A DNA stretch of 64,000 nt from Janthinobacterium sp. 344 (GCF_900112025.1 NZ_FOKL01000011.1:62001-126000); one strand, 5' to 3'; positions 1-9,410 are shown, counted from the stretch's first letter. The notes: generated by a model from the letters alone, not told the origin. Program-made: numbers and translations.

Positions 1-2
1 CC

Positions 3-1703
3 GCGGCCAGCCCCTCTGCGGCCGCGCCCGCGCCGCAGGAAGAGGGCGCGGACGCCAAGGCGGAGGCCAAGGCCGACGGTTTGCCCAAGGTCGAGTTGAG
101 CAGCGACCTGCTGTACAAGCTGACGAAGGCCGAAATGGAATTCAAGAGCGGCCAGTGGCAGGGGCCGTACGTCACCATGATGGTGGCGGCGCAGCAGACG
201 CGCGACCCACGCCTGGCGCGCCGCGCGTCCGAAATGGCCCTGGCGGCCAAGCAGGGCGGCGAGGCGCTGGCCGCCATCCGCCTGTGGCGCGACCTGGCGC
301 CCGAGTCCGACGAGGCGACGCAGTTTTTCCTCGGTTTCGTCGTGCTGACGGACAAGATCGAGGAAGCCGAACCGATTTTCGCCGAGCGCCTGGCCAATGC
401 GCCGCAGGGATCGCGCGGCGTGGCCCTGTTCCAGATGCAGCAGATCCTCGCGCGCGCGAACGACAAGCTGTATGCCTACGCCATGCTCACGCGCCTGGTC
501 GAGCCCTATCTGGACATGTTCGAAGCGCACCTGGTGCTGGCACAGGGTGCCCTGTCGCTAGGCGAGCGCGCGCGCGCCATCGGCGAGGCGAACAAGGCGC
601 TGGCCATCAAGCCCAATTCCGAGCTGGCCGTGCTGACCCTGGCCCAGGTGACGGGCGAGGCCGAGGCGGCAGGCAAGGTGCTGGCCACTTTCCTGCAAAA
701 CAATCCCGATGCGGTCGAGGTGCGCGGCGCGTATGCGCGTTTGCTGGTCGAGCAAAAGCAGCTGGAGGCGGCGCGCGACCAGTTCCTGCTGCTGCTGAAA
801 AGCGCGCCCGATAACGTGGGTGGCCTGTATGCGCTCGGCATCGTGGCGCTGCAGCTGGATGACGCCAAGGGCGCGGAGCAGTACTTCAAGCGTTTCCTGG
901 CTGTGCTGGAAAAATCCCCGGGCGACACGCGTGATCCGTACAAGGCCCTGATGATCCTGTCGCAGATCGCCGAGACGCGCGGCGACATGGCCGGCGCCAT
1001 CGCCTGGCTGGACAAGGTCGACAACAGCGCGTCAAGCGGCTATGTCGAGGCGCGCCTGCGCCGCGCCCAGCTGATCGCCCGTGGCGGCAATCTCGATGCG
1101 GCGCGCAAGGCGCTGACGGAAATCGAAACGGACGATCCGGCAAGCCAGGCGCAGGTGCTGCTGGTCGACGCGCAATTCCTGCGCGATGCCGGCTACCTGC
1201 AAAGCGCCTACACGGTGCTGGAAAACGCCTTGCTGCGCTTCCCCGACAACCCGGAACTGCTGTACGACTACGCGCTGCTGGCCGAGCGCCTGGACAAGCT
1301 CGACCTGATGGAAGCGAGCCTGCGCCGCGTGATGGCCCTGGCGCCCGACAACCAGCATGCGTATAACGCCCTCGGGTATTCGCTGGCCGAACGGGGCATC
1401 CGCCTGCAGGAAGCGTATGCGCTGATCGAGAAGGCGCTGCAGATGGCGCCGGGCGACCCGTTCATCATGGACAGCATGGGCTGGGTGCAGTTCCGCATGG
1501 GCAACCTGGCCGCCGCCGAAAGCGCGCTGCGCCGCGCCTACGCCGTGCGCAGCGACCCGGAAATCGCCGTCCACCTGGGTGAAGTGCTATGGCAGAAGGG
1601 CGACAAGGATGAGGCGCAAAAGCTGTGGCGCGAGGCGCAGGGCAAGGACCCGAAAAACGCGGCGCTGAAAAGCACGCTGGCGCGCCTGAATGTCAGTTTG
1701 TAG
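3..1703 (+). CDS. Tetratricopeptide-repeat protein (5' end outside window)
   Basis: The reading frame is open from the first bases of the window, so the gene begins upstream and only its last ~566 codons are seen. After an Ala/Pro/Glu-rich, low-complexity stretch that looks like a linker, the protein is almost wholly helical TPR-like repeats. Clear 34-residue units with Ala-8/Ala-20/Pro-32 type spacing occur in the middle and near the C-terminus (for example around APDNQHAYNALGYSLAERG). It lies 118 bp upstream of lolB in the same direction, an arrangement seen in other Burkholderiales. By family it is a scaffold for protein-protein contacts, probably envelope-associated, but the signal peptide cannot be checked here. 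The exact role is unknown. Confidence 0.85.
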   Translation, partial: AASPSAAAPAPQEEGADAKAEAKADGLPKVELSSDLLYKLTKAEMEFKSGQWQGPYVTMMVAAQQTRDPRLARRASEMALAAKQGGEALAAIRLWRDLAPESDEATQFFLGFVVLTDKIEEAEPIFAERLANAPQGSRGVALFQMQQILARANDKLYAYAMLTRLVEPYLDMFEAHLVLAQGALSLGERARAIGEANKALAIKPNSELAVLTLAQVTGEAEAAGKVLATFLQNNPDAVEVRGAYARLLVEQKQLEAARDQFLLLLKSAPDNVGGLYALGIVALQLDDAKGAEQYFKRFLAVLEKSPGDTRDPYKALMILSQIAETRGDMAGAIAWLDKVDNSASSGYVEARLRRAQLIARGGNLDAARKALTEIETDDPASQAQVLLVDAQFLRDAGYLQSAYTVLENALLRFPDNPELLYDYALLAERLDKLDLMEASLRRVMALAPDNQHAYNALGYSLAERGIRLQEAYALIEKALQMAPGDPFIMDSMGWVQFRMGNLAAAESALRRAYAVRSDPEIAVHLGEVLWQKGDKDEAQKLWREAQGKDPKNAALKSTLARLNVSL

Positions 1704-1723
1704 CGCAATGTTGACTAAAATCT

Positions 1724-1789
1724 GGGGTCAGACCCGCCGGGGGAATGCGTTCCAGTGGAACGCATTCCGATCCCGCAGGGACTGACCCC
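1724..1789. repeat. Palindromic GGGGTCAG element with nested 12-bp hairpin
   Basis: GGGGTCAG at 1724-1731 is the inverted complement of CTGACCCC at 1782-1789. Inside is a perfect 12-bp stem: GGAATGCGTTCC (1742-1753), loop AGT, GGAACGCATTCC (1757-1768). It fills the gap between the TPR gene and lolB. The same GGGGTCAGACCCG core recurs near 32313 and 35158, so this is one member of a dispersed family. Confidence 0.8.
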
Positions 1790-1821
1790 GGCTTCATGCT
1801 GCTGGTTCTTTTATTATTCCC

Positions 1822-2472
1822 ATGCCAAAAAAACTCCTGCTCTTCCCCGTCCTTGGTCTGGTCTTGGCCCTTTCTGGCTGCTCGACCCTGACCTCCCCAT
1901 TCTCGTCCGGCGCCGCGCCATCGGCCGGCACCGTCGCGCCCTACCGCGAACAGGTCGAGCTGACGGGCCGCCTGAACGTGGTGTACCAGAAGAATGACAA
2001 GCCGGAATCGGCCACCGTCAATTTCAACTGGCAGCAGACGGCGCAGCGCACGGACGTGACCCTGTATTCGCCCGTCGGCAGCACGCTGGCGACGATCGCC
2101 GTCACGCCGCACGAGGCCGTATTAACGCAAAGCGGCAAGGCGCCGCGCAGCGCGCCCGACGTCGATGCGCTGAGCGCGCAGCTGCTGGGCTGGTCCCTGC
2201 CCGTGTCGGGCTTGCGCGACTGGCTGCAAGGCTATGCGGTGGGCGCCGATGGCAAGCGTTTCGTGGCCTCGCCCGCCAATGACAGCGTCACCACCCGGGA
2301 CGGCTGGCGCTTGCGCTATGTCTCGTGGCAAGATGCGTCCGAGACTAGCCCGGGCGCCTTGCCCCAACCGCGGCGCATCGATGCCGAACGCAATACCAGC
2401 GCACAGAGCGATGCCGTGTCGCTGCGCATCGTGCTCGATCCCGCCCCATCCGCACCCGTATCCGCACCATGA
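1822..2472 (+). CDS. lolB: Outer-membrane lipoprotein receptor LolB
   Basis: LolB accepts lipoproteins from periplasmic LolA and inserts them into the outer membrane. The 216-aa product has a lipoprotein signal with lipobox LSGC (Cys20) and Ser at +2, which favours outer-membrane sorting. The mature part follows the LolB pattern: a GRLNV strand early, a [11 protein letters not shown] segment in the middle, and a [14 protein letters not shown] strand late. Its stop overlaps the ispE start by 4 bp (ATGA), giving translational coupling. The lolB-ispE-prs neighbourhood is classic for beta- and gammaproteobacteria. Confidence 0.93.
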   Translation: MPKKLLLFPVLGLVLALSGCSTLTSPFSSGAAPSAGTVAPYREQVELTGRLNVVYQKNDKPESATVNFNWQQTAQRTDVTLYSPVGSTLATIAVTPHEAVLTQSGKAPRSAPDVDALSAQLLGWSLPVSGLRDWLQGYAVGADGKRFVASPANDSVTTRDGWRLRYVSWQDASETSPGALPQPRRIDAERNTSAQSDAVSLRIVLDPAPSAPVSAP

Positions 2473-3353
2473 CCCTGACGACCCTGAATAACTGCCCGGC
2501 ACCGGCCAAGCTGAATCTCTTTTTGCACGTCAACGGCCGCCGTCCCGATGGCTACCATCTGCTGCAGACGGTGTTCCAGTTGCTCGACCATGGCGATACC
2601 TTGCACTTCGCGTTGCGCGACGACACGCTGATCCGCCGCGTGACGGAGCTGGCCGGCGTGCCGCAAGAGCAGGACCTGATCATCCGCGCCGCGAAGCTGC
2701 TGCAGGCGGAAGTGCTGCGCCGCACGGGCGCCTTGCCGCGCGGCGTCGATATCGCCATCGACAAGGTGCTGCCCATGGGCGGCGGCCTCGGCGGCGGCTC
2801 GTCCGACGCGGCCACGGCGCTGATGGCGCTCAATCGCCTGTGGCAGGCCGGTTTGACGCGCGAGGAATTGATGGCGCTGGGCTTGCCGCTGGGGGCCGAT
2901 ATCCCGTTTTTCATCTTTGGCGAAAACGCCTTTGCCGAAGGCGTGGGCGAAGCCTTGCAGCCCGTCGCCACGCCCGACTGCTGGTATGTGGTGATCGAGC
3001 CGGGCGTGCAAGTGCCCACCGCCGCAATTTTTTGCGCGGAAGGCTTGACGAGGAATACCGAACCCGTCACAATAGCGGACTTTTCCAGGTACCTCGCAGA
3101 AGGAAACGATGCGGGCGGGTTTGGAAAGAATGATTTACAGCAAGTGGCATGCAGTCTTTTCAAGCCGGTAGCAGATGCGGTAGAATGGCTGGGTGCTTAC
3201 GGTGAGGCCAGGATGACTGGCTCCGGTGCTTGTGTATTCAGTGCGTTTGGCAGCAAGGAAGAAGCGGATGCGGTGCTCAGCAATGTGCCACCAGTCTGGA
3301 TCGCCTGGAAGGCAAAAGCGCTGAGTCACCATCCGATGCTCACGATGTTGTGA
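2469..3353 (+). CDS. ispE: 4-diphosphocytidyl-2-C-methyl-D-erythritol kinase
   Basis: GHMP-family kinase that phosphorylates CDP-methylerythritol in the MEP isoprenoid pathway, feeding ubiquinone and undecaprenyl synthesis. The 294-aa protein shows the N-terminal [12 protein letters not shown] signature and the glycine-rich ATP loop [17 protein letters not shown] at about residues 101-117, followed by a C-terminal TGSGACVF motif. The length is normal for the family. Translation is coupled to lolB. The last ~110 codons are visibly less GC-rich, with codons such as AGG and ATA, than the first two-thirds; the cause is unknown. Confidence 0.96.
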   Translation: MTLTTLNNCPAPAKLNLFLHVNGRRPDGYHLLQTVFQLLDHGDTLHFALRDDTLIRRVTELAGVPQEQDLIIRAAKLLQAEVLRRTGALPRGVDIAIDKVLPMGGGLGGGSSDAATALMALNRLWQAGLTREELMALGLPLGADIPFFIFGENAFAEGVGEALQPVATPDCWYVVIEPGVQVPTAAIFCAEGLTRNTEPVTIADFSRYLAEGNDAGGFGKNDLQQVACSLFKPVADAVEWLGAYGEARMTGSGACVFSAFGSKEEADAVLSNVPPVWIAWKAKALSHHPMLTML

Positions 3354-3379
3354 TGAAAAGTAAGCAGCAAAAAAAGATT

Positions 3380-3407
3380 TTGCTTAGCGTCAAATAGTCG
3401 GTATAAT
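3380..3407 (+). promoter_or_regulatory. Promoter for tRNA-Gln
   Basis: A perfect -10 box TATAAT (3402-3407) lies 16 bp after TTGCTT (3380-3385), with transcription expected to start about 30 bp before the mature tRNA 5' end. Confidence 0.65.
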
Positions 3408-3441
3408 ACTGGCCAACATGACGGCAAGCAGTCAGTAACGT

Positions 3442-3518
3442 AGGGGAATCGCCAAGCTGGTTAAGGCACTGGATTTTGATTCCAGCATGCGAAGGTTCGA
3501 ATCCTTCTTCCCCTGCCA
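3442..3518 (+). tRNA. tRNA-Gln (anticodon TTG)
   Basis: A 77-nt cloverleaf with encoded CCA (3516-3518). The acceptor stem AGGGGAA pairs with TTCCCCT, with a weak A1-U72 pair and discriminator G73, as is usual for glutamine tRNAs. The anticodon stem CTGGA/TCCAG encloses loop TTTTGAT, giving anticodon TTG (reads CAA/CAG). The T arm has GTTCGAATC. It sits between ispE and prs, a position shared by many Burkholderiales. Confidence 0.97.
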
Positions 3519-3605
3519 CCATTTCACCGTAGTCTGTCGATGCGAAGTTAGCGTCCAGTACGGGAAAAAGCAGATGTGCCGCCACGCGGCATATTCTAAA
3601 CAATG

Positions 3606-3631
3606 ACTGACCGGGCCTATGCCCGGTTAGT
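3606..3631 (+). other. Stem-loop in the tRNA-Gln/prs spacer
   Basis: ACTGACCGGGC (3606-3616) pairs with GCCCGGTTAGT (3621-3631) around loop CTAT; one pair is G-T. A short GCTTTT follows. It could be a weak terminator for the tRNA transcript or a structured leader of prs. Confidence 0.5.
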
Positions 3632-3668
3632 GCTTTTCAAGACTTCTATATCACCTCTTGGGACTCCC

Positions 3669-4619
3669 ATGGCTTACGAAAACCTGATGGTTTTTACCGG
3701 CAACGCGAATCCAGCGTTGGCAGAGGGGGTCGCAAAAAACCTCGGCATCCCTCTCGGTAAGGCAAACGTTTCGAAATTCTCCGACGGCGAAGTAATGGTC
3801 GAGATTAACGAAAACGTACGCGGCAAGGATGTTTTTGTTTTGCAATCCACCTGTGCTCCAACCAACGACAGCCTGATGGAAATCATGCTGATGGTTGATG
3901 CCTTGAAACGTGCTTCCGCTGGCCGCATCACCGCCGCGATTCCTTATTTCGGCTACGCCCGCCAAGACCGTCGTCCCCGCTCCGCGCGGGTGGCGATTTC
4001 GGCCAAGGTGGTGGCGAACATGCTGGAAGAAGCCGGTGTCGAGCGCGTCCTGATCATGGACTTGCACGCTGACCAGATTCAAGGTTTCTTCGATATTCCA
4101 GTCGACAATATCTACGCTTCGCCAATCTTGCTGGGCGACCTGCAAAAGAAAAACTACCAGGATCTGCTGGTGGTGTCGCCGGACGTCGGCGGTGTGGTAC
4201 GTGCGCGCGCCCTGGCAAAACGCCTGGGCTGCGACCTGGCCATCATCGACAAGCGTCGTCCAAAAGCGAACGTGTCCGAAGTGATGAACATCATCGGTGA
4301 AGTCGAAGGCCGCAACTGCGTGATCATGGATGACATGGTCGACACGGCAGGCACCCTGACCAAGGCTGCCGAAGTGCTCAAGGAACGCGGCGCGAAAAAA
4401 GTCGTGGCGTATTGCACGCACGCGGTGCTGTCGGGCCCGGCGATCGACCGTATTTCGGCCTCGCCACTCGATGAGCTGGTCGTGACCGACACGATTCCCC
4501 TGTCCGAAGCGGCCCTGGCCTGCGGCAAGATCCGTCAACTGACGTGCGCGCCGCTGCTGGCCGAGACGTTCAAGCGCATCATCAAGGGTGATTCGGTGAT
4601 CTCGCTGTTTATTGACTAA
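3669..4619 (+). CDS. prs: Ribose-phosphate pyrophosphokinase (PRPP synthase)
   Basis: Makes PRPP from ribose 5-phosphate and ATP for purine, pyrimidine, histidine, tryptophan and NAD synthesis. I chose the ATG at 3669 ([15 protein letters not shown]) over the upstream frame-open start at 3603, because it gives the usual 316 residues and aligns with the conserved N-terminus. Visible motifs include the [14 protein letters not shown]-binding segment, the [17 protein letters not shown] loop, and the PRPP-binding [14 protein letters not shown]. It is followed by rplY and pth in the conserved order. Confidence 0.97.
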   Translation: MAYENLMVFTGNANPALAEGVAKNLGIPLGKANVSKFSDGEVMVEINENVRGKDVFVLQSTCAPTNDSLMEIMLMVDALKRASAGRITAAIPYFGYARQDRRPRSARVAISAKVVANMLEEAGVERVLIMDLHADQIQGFFDIPVDNIYASPILLGDLQKKNYQDLLVVSPDVGGVVRARALAKRLGCDLAIIDKRRPKANVSEVMNIIGEVEGRNCVIMDDMVDTAGTLTKAAEVLKERGAKKVVAYCTHAVLSGPAIDRISASPLDELVVTDTIPLSEAALACGKIRQLTCAPLLAETFKRIIKGDSVISLFID

Positions 4620-4646
4620 ATAGCGTAGTAGTAAAAGACGTAATGC

Positions 4647-4713
4647 CTGCGGCGCGACCGGCTTTTTGCCTGTTGCGCCGCAGTGTTTTAATTTTCGGGG
4701 TGTTTTGCACCCC
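4647..4713 (+). terminator. Two hairpins after prs, terminator-like
   Basis: CTGCGGCGC (4647-4655) pairs perfectly with GCGCCGCAG (4675-4683) and is followed by TGTTTTAATTTT. A second hairpin, GGGGTG (4697-4702) with CACCCC (4708-4713), follows directly before ATTTT. These could end the prs transcript or partly attenuate read-through into rplY. Confidence 0.6.
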
Positions 4714-4751
4714 ATTTTCGAGGATTCCTGGTCGCGGGAGTCCTCATAACA

Positions 4752-4767
4752 CAAGGCGCAAGCCTTG
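4752..4767 (+). promoter_or_regulatory. GCAA-tetraloop hairpin in the rplY leader
   Basis: CAAGGC (4752-4757) and GCCTTG (4762-4767) close a GCAA tetraloop about 19 bp before the rplY start codon, just upstream of the TTGGAG ribosome-binding site. The position suits translational control, but no regulator is shown. Confidence 0.45.
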
Positions 4768-4785
4768 TTCTTCTTGGAGTTTCAC

Positions 4786-5394
4786 ATGAAAGTTATCGCA
4801 TTCAAACGCGAATTGCAAGGTTCCGGAGCGAGCCGCCGCCTGCGCATTTCCGGCCAAACCCCTGGTATCGTCTACGGTGGCGCTGAAGCCCCGGTGCTGA
4901 TCTCGCTGGATCACAACGCCCTGTACCACGCGTTGAAAAAAGAAGTGTTCCACTCGTCGATCCTGGATCTGGAAATCGACGGCGTTTCCCAGCAAGTTCT
5001 GCTGCGCGACTTCCAAGTCCACGCATACAAACAACTGGTCCTGCACGCTGACTTCCAGCGCGTTGACGCTAAGCAAGCTATCCACGTGAAAGTGGCGCTG
5101 CACTTCGTCAACGCTGACGTTTCCCCGGCAGTCAAACTGCACGGCGCGACCATCAGCCACGTAGCCAACGAAATCGAAGTTTCGTGCCTGCCAGGCCAAC
5201 TGCCAGAATTCATCAACGTTGACCTGTCGAACATCGACGTCGGTCACTCGCTGCACGTCGGCGACCTGGTCCTGCCAGCTGGCGTGACCGCTGTCACCCA
5301 CGGCGCCAACCTGACCATCGCTACCGCATCGGTACCAGCTGGTCACGTTGCTGCTGAAGCCGAAGCCGCTGCTGCTGAAGCCGACAAGAAGTAA
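4786..5394 (+). CDS. rplY: 50S ribosomal protein L25/general stress protein Ctc
   Basis: L25 binds 5S rRNA in the large subunit. The 202-aa product is the long Ctc/TL5 form: an N-terminal L25 domain (about 1-95, starting MKVIAFKRE and with [17 protein letters not shown]) and a C-terminal beta-domain, ending in an Ala/Glu-rich tail. The ATG at 4786 is preceded by TTGGAG; the earlier in-frame start at 4765 lacks support. Codon use is more uniform than in neighbours (for example CTG and AAA preference), fitting high expression. Confidence 0.96.
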   Translation: MKVIAFKRELQGSGASRRLRISGQTPGIVYGGAEAPVLISLDHNALYHALKKEVFHSSILDLEIDGVSQQVLLRDFQVHAYKQLVLHADFQRVDAKQAIHVKVALHFVNADVSPAVKLHGATISHVANEIEVSCLPGQLPEFINVDLSNIDVGHSLHVGDLVLPAGVTAVTHGANLTIATASVPAGHVAAEAEAAAAEADKK

Positions 5395-5427
5395 TTTTGC
5401 CGCCGCAGCAATGCGGTAGTTGCAAGG

Positions 5428-5462
5428 AAAAACCCGCCAGGTTCGCCGCGCGGGTTTTTTTC
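5428..5462 (+). terminator. Rho-independent terminator after rplY
   Basis: AACCCGC (5431-5437) pairs with GCGGGTT (5450-5456), followed by a run of seven Ts. Confidence 0.85.
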
Positions 5463-5509
5463 CGCCTGTTTTCACCGATAATGCTTTCTTTTACATTGCA
5501 GACACAGCC

Positions 5510-6094
5510 ATGCCCATACGCCTGATCGTCGGCCTCGGCAACCCGGGACCCGAATACGAACAAACCCGCCACAATGCCGGCTTCTGGCTGGTGGACAACC
5601 TCGCCAACAGCCTGCCCGGCACGCGCCTGCAGCGCGACTCGCGCTACAACGCCATGCTGGCGAAGACGTCGATCGGCGGCAAGGAAGTCTGGCTGCTCGA
5701 ACCGCTGACCTTCATGAACCGCTCGGGCCAGTCCGTGGGCGCGCTGGCGCGCTTTTTCAAGATTGCCGCCGAGGAAGTGCTGGTCGTGCACGACGAGCTT
5801 GATCTGATGCCCGGCATCGCGCGCCTGAAAAAGGGCGGCTCGGCCGGTGGCCACAATGGCTTGAAAGACATCACGGCGGCGCTGGGCACGCAGGATTACT
5901 GGCGCTTGCGCCTGGGCATCGGCCACCCGCGCACCCTGAGCCTGCAGCAGCAGGTGGCCGATTTCGTGCTGCACCGCCCGCGCCGCGAAGACCAGGAGCT
6001 GATCGAGCAGGCGATCGACAAGTCCCTGCAAGTCATGCCGCTGATCGTCGAAGGCAAGTTCGAGGCGGCGACGATGAAACTGCATACCGCGTAG
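5510..6094 (+). CDS. pth: Peptidyl-tRNA hydrolase
   Basis: Recycles peptidyl-tRNAs released from stalled ribosomes. The 194-aa protein carries the family signature [18 protein letters not shown], including the catalytic His, then the FMNRSG and [13 protein letters not shown] motifs. The ATG at 5510 gives the conserved N-terminus [13 protein letters not shown]; the open frame upstream runs through the rplY terminator and is not used. Its stop abuts the stop of the convergent serine hydrolase gene with no spacer. Confidence 0.96.
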   Translation: MPIRLIVGLGNPGPEYEQTRHNAGFWLVDNLANSLPGTRLQRDSRYNAMLAKTSIGGKEVWLLEPLTFMNRSGQSVGALARFFKIAAEEVLVVHDELDLMPGIARLKKGGSAGGHNGLKDITAALGTQDYWRLRLGIGHPRTLSLQQQVADFVLHRPRREDQELIEQAIDKSLQVMPLIVEGKFEAATMKLHTA

Positions 6095-7192
6095 TTATTT
6101 CCCCGCCTTGCCGAAGCCGGCCATGATGGTTTTTGCCATCTGCTGCTGGCTGGCCTGGGCGCTGCTGCCTTCGCCCGCGTTGGCGGCAATCAGCAAGCCG
6201 TCGCCGCTGTCCGGCGCCAGCGCGATCAGCGCGTGCCAGTAGCCGTTCGAGCCCAGGTGCGTGAGCACGCGCTGCGGCGCCTGCGGCGGGAAGTGCATCA
6301 CGCCCCAGCCGAGCGCCGCGTTCGTGTCACCCTGCGCCGTGTGCAGCAAGACATACGTTTCCTGCTTGAGCAGCTTGCCCTTGCCTTGCTCGCCTTGCAG
6401 TTGGTCCAGCGCAAACTTGGCCCAGTCCTGCATGGTCAGGTGGATTTCCCCATCGGGCGCCATCATCAGCGGATTGCTGGCCATCAAGCCGGCAATCGGC
6501 TTGCCCTCCTTGTGGCCCAGGTTCTGCCCGCGCACGGTGGGGCCGAAGGCGGCTCGCATGCCCAACGGGCCGAACACTTCCGCCTGCATCAGTTCCTCGT
6601 ATGGTTTGCCCGTGGCCCGCTCGGCAATGGCGGCGGCGATCATGGCGCCGCTGTTCGAGTAATGCGACTCGCCGCGCGGCGCGGCCACTGGCGCGTCGGC
6701 CAGCGCGCGCTGCGCATACTCCAGGCGCAGCAGGGGCAAGGGGCGCGTATCCGTGTAGGTGGAAGTGATCCACGCCTCGTCGGGATTCGGCGGCAGGCCG
6801 GCACGGTGCGCCAGCAGATCCATCAGGTTGACGTCGCGGTAGTCGGCGCGCATGCCGGCGCTCAGCCCGGGCAGCATGGCGGACAGCGGCGCATCCCACG
6901 ACAGCACGCCCCGTTCCACCAGGCGCGCGATCAGGGTCACCGTCATGGCCTTGCCGTCGGAACCGATATTCCACACATCGTCGGCGCGCACGGCTTCCCG
7001 GCCATCATTGGCGCGCACGCCCGCCTGCGCCTGCGACTCGACCTTGCCGTCACGGATGAGCAGTACGGCCATGGCCGGCACGCTCTTGTCGGCCAGCGCC
7101 TGCTGCAGCATGGCGTTCACGTCATGGGCGCTGGCCGTGCCGCCCAACAGGAAGGTGGTGCTGCAAACGAGTGTGGCAAGCAAGGTTTTCAT
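6095..7192 (-). CDS. Periplasmic serine hydrolase, beta-lactamase/class C family
   Basis: The 365-aa product starts with a Sec signal peptide (MKTLLATLVC..., cleavage probably after TASA). The three serine-hydrolase motifs are present: S-x-x-K in GSDGKAMT, Y-x-N in HYSNSG, and H-x-G in THLGSNG. These place it in the penicillin-binding/beta-lactamase-like group that includes D-Ala-D-Ala carboxypeptidases, esterases and class C enzymes. The substrate cannot be told from the sequence, and there is no reason to call it a resistance gene. It is a single gene, divergent from the DUF2975 gene and convergent with pth. Confidence 0.88.
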   Translation of the reverse strand: MKTLLATLVCSTTFLLGGTASAHDVNAMLQQALADKSVPAMAVLLIRDGKVESQAQAGVRANDGREAVRADDVWNIGSDGKAMTVTLIARLVERGVLSWDAPLSAMLPGLSAGMRADYRDVNLMDLLAHRAGLPPNPDEAWITSTYTDTRPLPLLRLEYAQRALADAPVAAPRGESHYSNSGAMIAAAIAERATGKPYEELMQAEVFGPLGMRAAFGPTVRGQNLGHKEGKPIAGLMASNPLMMAPDGEIHLTMQDWAKFALDQLQGEQGKGKLLKQETYVLLHTAQGDTNAALGWGVMHFPPQAPQRVLTHLGSNGYWHALIALAPDSGDGLLIAANAGEGSSAQASQQQMAKTIMAGFGKAGK

Positions 7193-7310
7193 GGTGTCTC
7201 CAGTCGATGTCGTCGTGTGAACATGCTAAAATGGTCGCAAAACATGATTTAATTATTGTTTTACGATAATTTATTCTAGCCATACTTGGTACTTTCGTCT
7301 ACTTTTAAAT

Positions 7311-7886
7311 ATGAAAAAGAATCAGTCAGGACCAGCGATACTGAGCCGGCGCGTGCGCCTTGGCGTCACAAGCTTTTTCCTCTTGTACCTGCTGCTGACG
7401 GTATGGGGATGGCTGGCGCCCGCGCCGGCCGCGCACGGCACCGTCGGCGGCGCCGGCATGTATGAGCTGGTATTGCAACTGCAGGGCCAGCCATTCGCCT
7501 CGCTGGCGGCCATGCCGTGGTGGCAACGGGCGCTGGGCCTGGCGCTGGCATTGCCGGCCCTGCTGGTGCTGGGCGATGCCGTGCGCCAGCTGGCCCGCGT
7601 CCTGCGCCAGTTCGAACAAGGGGTGTACTTCACGCCCGAGGTGACAGCGTACTTTCGCCGCTTCGCCAGCGGCTTGCTGCTGGGAACGTTCTTGACCTTG
7701 CTGGAGCCGACCGTGCGCGGCATGCTGTTCGGCTTGCTGGAAGAGGGGACGAGCCAGCTGCGCCTGGTGATCGACATCACGGGTGGCGACCTGTGGACCT
7801 TGCTGCTGTGTACGGTGTTCCTGGCACTGGCGCACATCTTGCACGAAGGCCAGCGCCTGGCCGACGAGAACAGCGGGTTCATCTGA
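7311..7886 (+). CDS. DUF2975 family membrane protein
   Basis: A 191-aa membrane protein with four likely hydrophobic spans: about residues 15-35, 75-95, 118-140 and 158-176. It matches the DUF2975 pattern, in which a short membrane protein is encoded beside a small XRE regulator. The stop codon overlaps the start of that regulator (TGATG at 7884-7888), so the two are translationally coupled. The molecular role of DUF2975 is not known. By analogy with paired membrane-protein/HTH genes, it may sense membrane state and control the regulator. Confidence 0.8.
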   Translation: MKKNQSGPAILSRRVRLGVTSFFLLYLLLTVWGWLAPAPAAHGTVGGAGMYELVLQLQGQPFASLAAMPWWQRALGLALALPALLVLGDAVRQLARVLRQFEQGVYFTPEVTAYFRRFASGLLLGTFLTLLEPTVRGMLFGLLEEGTSQLRLVIDITGGDLWTLLLCTVFLALAHILHEGQRLADENSGFI

Positions 7887-8119
7887 TGGGCATCGTCGTG
7901 CGCCTCGACCTGGTGCTGGCCAGGAAAAAAGTCAAATCGAAGGAACTGGCCGCCTTCATCGGCATCACGGAGCAGAACCTGTCGCTGTTAAAGTCGGGCA
8001 AGGTGCGCGGCGTGCGTTTCGATACCCTGTCGAAAATTTGCGAAATGCTCGAATGCCAGCCCGGCGACATCCTGGAATTCGATGCGTCGCAGCCCGATGA
8101 CGGCGATGGCGGCACTTAG
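7886..8119 (+). CDS. Small XRE/YozG-type HTH regulator
   Basis: A 77-aa protein, MGIVVRLDLVLARKK onward, consisting of one Cro/CI-like helix-turn-helix. The recognition region includes ELAAFIGITEQNLSLLKSGK, and the end CEMLECQPGDILEF is typical of YozG-like regulators. It overlaps the DUF2975 gene by one base at TGATG. Such regulators usually control their own small operon. There is no clear operator that I can point to. Confidence 0.85.
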   Translation: MGIVVRLDLVLARKKVKSKELAAFIGITEQNLSLLKSGKVRGVRFDTLSKICEMLECQPGDILEFDASQPDDGDGGT

Positions 8120-8138
8120 CCGCGCCAGGGCGGTTTTT

Positions 8139-8167
8139 TTGAAGAGTCGGGTGCATAGAGGTACAAT
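8139..8167 (+). promoter_or_regulatory. Promoter for ychF
   Basis: TTGAAG (8139-8144), a 17-bp spacer and TACAAT (8162-8167) match the sigma-70 consensus well, leaving a leader of about 95 nt before the ychF ATG. Confidence 0.6.
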
Positions 8168-8271
8168 TGACCCTTACAAGCATTAATACAGCAAGATTAT
8201 CCAGAAAACGCCCGCAACGGCCGTTTTGCACCAGCCGCTTGCCGGCAATATTGATTATTTAAAGGTTTTCC

Positions 8272-9363
8272 ATGAGTCTCCAATGCGGTATCGTCGGCTT
8301 GCCGAACGTCGGCAAGTCCACCCTGTTCAATGCACTGACGAAAGCCGGCATCCCGGCTGAAAACTATCCGTTCTGCACCATCGAGCCGAACGTCGGCGTC
8401 GTCGAAGTGCCGGATCCGCGCATGGATGCGCTGGCCGCCATCGTCAAGCCGGAACGCATGGTCAACGCCATCGTGGAATTCGTCGACATCGCCGGCCTGG
8501 TGGCCGGTGCATCGAAGGGCGAGGGCCTGGGCAACCAGTTCCTGTCGCACATCCGCGAAACGGACGCCATCGTCAACGTCGTGCGCTGCTTTGAAGATGA
8601 CAACGTCATCCACGTGGCCGGCAAGATCAATCCGCTCGACGATATCGAAGTCATCCAGACCGAACTGGCGCTGGCCGACATGGGCACCGTGGAAAAAGCC
8701 ATCCACCGCGAAAACAAGAAAGCCCGCTCGGGCGACAAGGACGCGGCCAAGCTGCTGGCCATCATGGAACGCATGATGCCCTACCTGAACGATGCGAAAC
8801 CCGTGCGCGCCATGGGCCTGGACGCCGACGAAATGGAACTGATCAAGCCTTTGTGCCTGATCACGGCCAAGCCGGCCATGTTCGTGGCCAATGTCTCGGA
8901 CACGGGTTTTACGAATAACCCGCTGCTGGACCAGCTGACGGCCTACGCGCAATCGCAGAACGCCCCCATCGTCGCCATCTGCGCCGCGCTGGAAGCGGAA
9001 ATCGCCGACCTGGACGACGCCGACAAGGGCGCCTTCCTGGCCGACATGGGCATGGAAGAACCGGGCCTGGACCGTCTGATCCGCGCCGGCTACAAGCTGC
9101 TGGGCCTGCAAACCTACTTCACGGCCGGCGTGAAGGAAGTGCGCGCCTGGACCATCCCTGTCGGCGCCACGGCACCGCAGGCGGCGGGCGTGATCCACAC
9201 CGACTTCGAACGCGGCTTCATCCGCGCGCAAACCATCGCCTACGACGACTTCATCACCTACAAGGGCGAAGCGGGCGCCAAGGAGGCGGGCAAGATGCGC
9301 GCCGAAGGCAAGGAATACGTGGTCAAGGATGGCGATGTGCTGAACTTCCTGTTCAACGTCTAA
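8272..9363 (+). CDS. ychF: Redox-regulated ribosome-associated ATPase YchF (Obg family)
   Basis: YchF/OLA1 is an Obg-type P-loop protein that prefers ATP and binds the ribosome; it influences oxidative-stress tolerance. The 363-aa product shows G1 [12 protein letters not shown] near the N-terminus, the G3 region VDIAGLV, and the family segment [17 protein letters not shown]. It ends with a TGS domain, in which [13 protein letters not shown] and a final FNV are visible. The length and start are standard. In many proteobacteria ychF follows pth directly; here three genes lie between them. Confidence 0.97.
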   Translation: MSLQCGIVGLPNVGKSTLFNALTKAGIPAENYPFCTIEPNVGVVEVPDPRMDALAAIVKPERMVNAIVEFVDIAGLVAGASKGEGLGNQFLSHIRETDAIVNVVRCFEDDNVIHVAGKINPLDDIEVIQTELALADMGTVEKAIHRENKKARSGDKDAAKLLAIMERMMPYLNDAKPVRAMGLDADEMELIKPLCLITAKPAMFVANVSDTGFTNNPLLDQLTAYAQSQNAPIVAICAALEAEIADLDDADKGAFLADMGMEEPGLDRLIRAGYKLLGLQTYFTAGVKEVRAWTIPVGATAPQAAGVIHTDFERGFIRAQTIAYDDFITYKGEAGAKEAGKMRAEGKEYVVKDGDVLNFLFNV

Positions 9364-9377
9364 GCGTCCGGCAGATA

Positions 9378-9410
9378 AAAAAAACCTCGCAGCTTGCGAG
9401 GTTTTTTTGT
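9378..9410. terminator. Bidirectional Rho-independent terminator
   Basis: CCTCGCA (9385-9391) and TGCGAGG (9395-9401) form a perfect stem with a 3-nt loop, with A7 before and T7 after, so it can serve ychF and the convergent histidine kinase gene. Confidence 0.92.

Noticed and set aside
1755..1997. Short plus-strand frame across the palindrome and lolB start
   Set aside because: It runs through the repeat element and overlaps lolB in another frame with no ribosome-binding site or family match.
6095..7192. Acquired beta-lactamase resistance gene
   Set aside because: Composition matches the chromosome, there is no mobile context, and serine hydrolases of this shape are mostly housekeeping enzymes.
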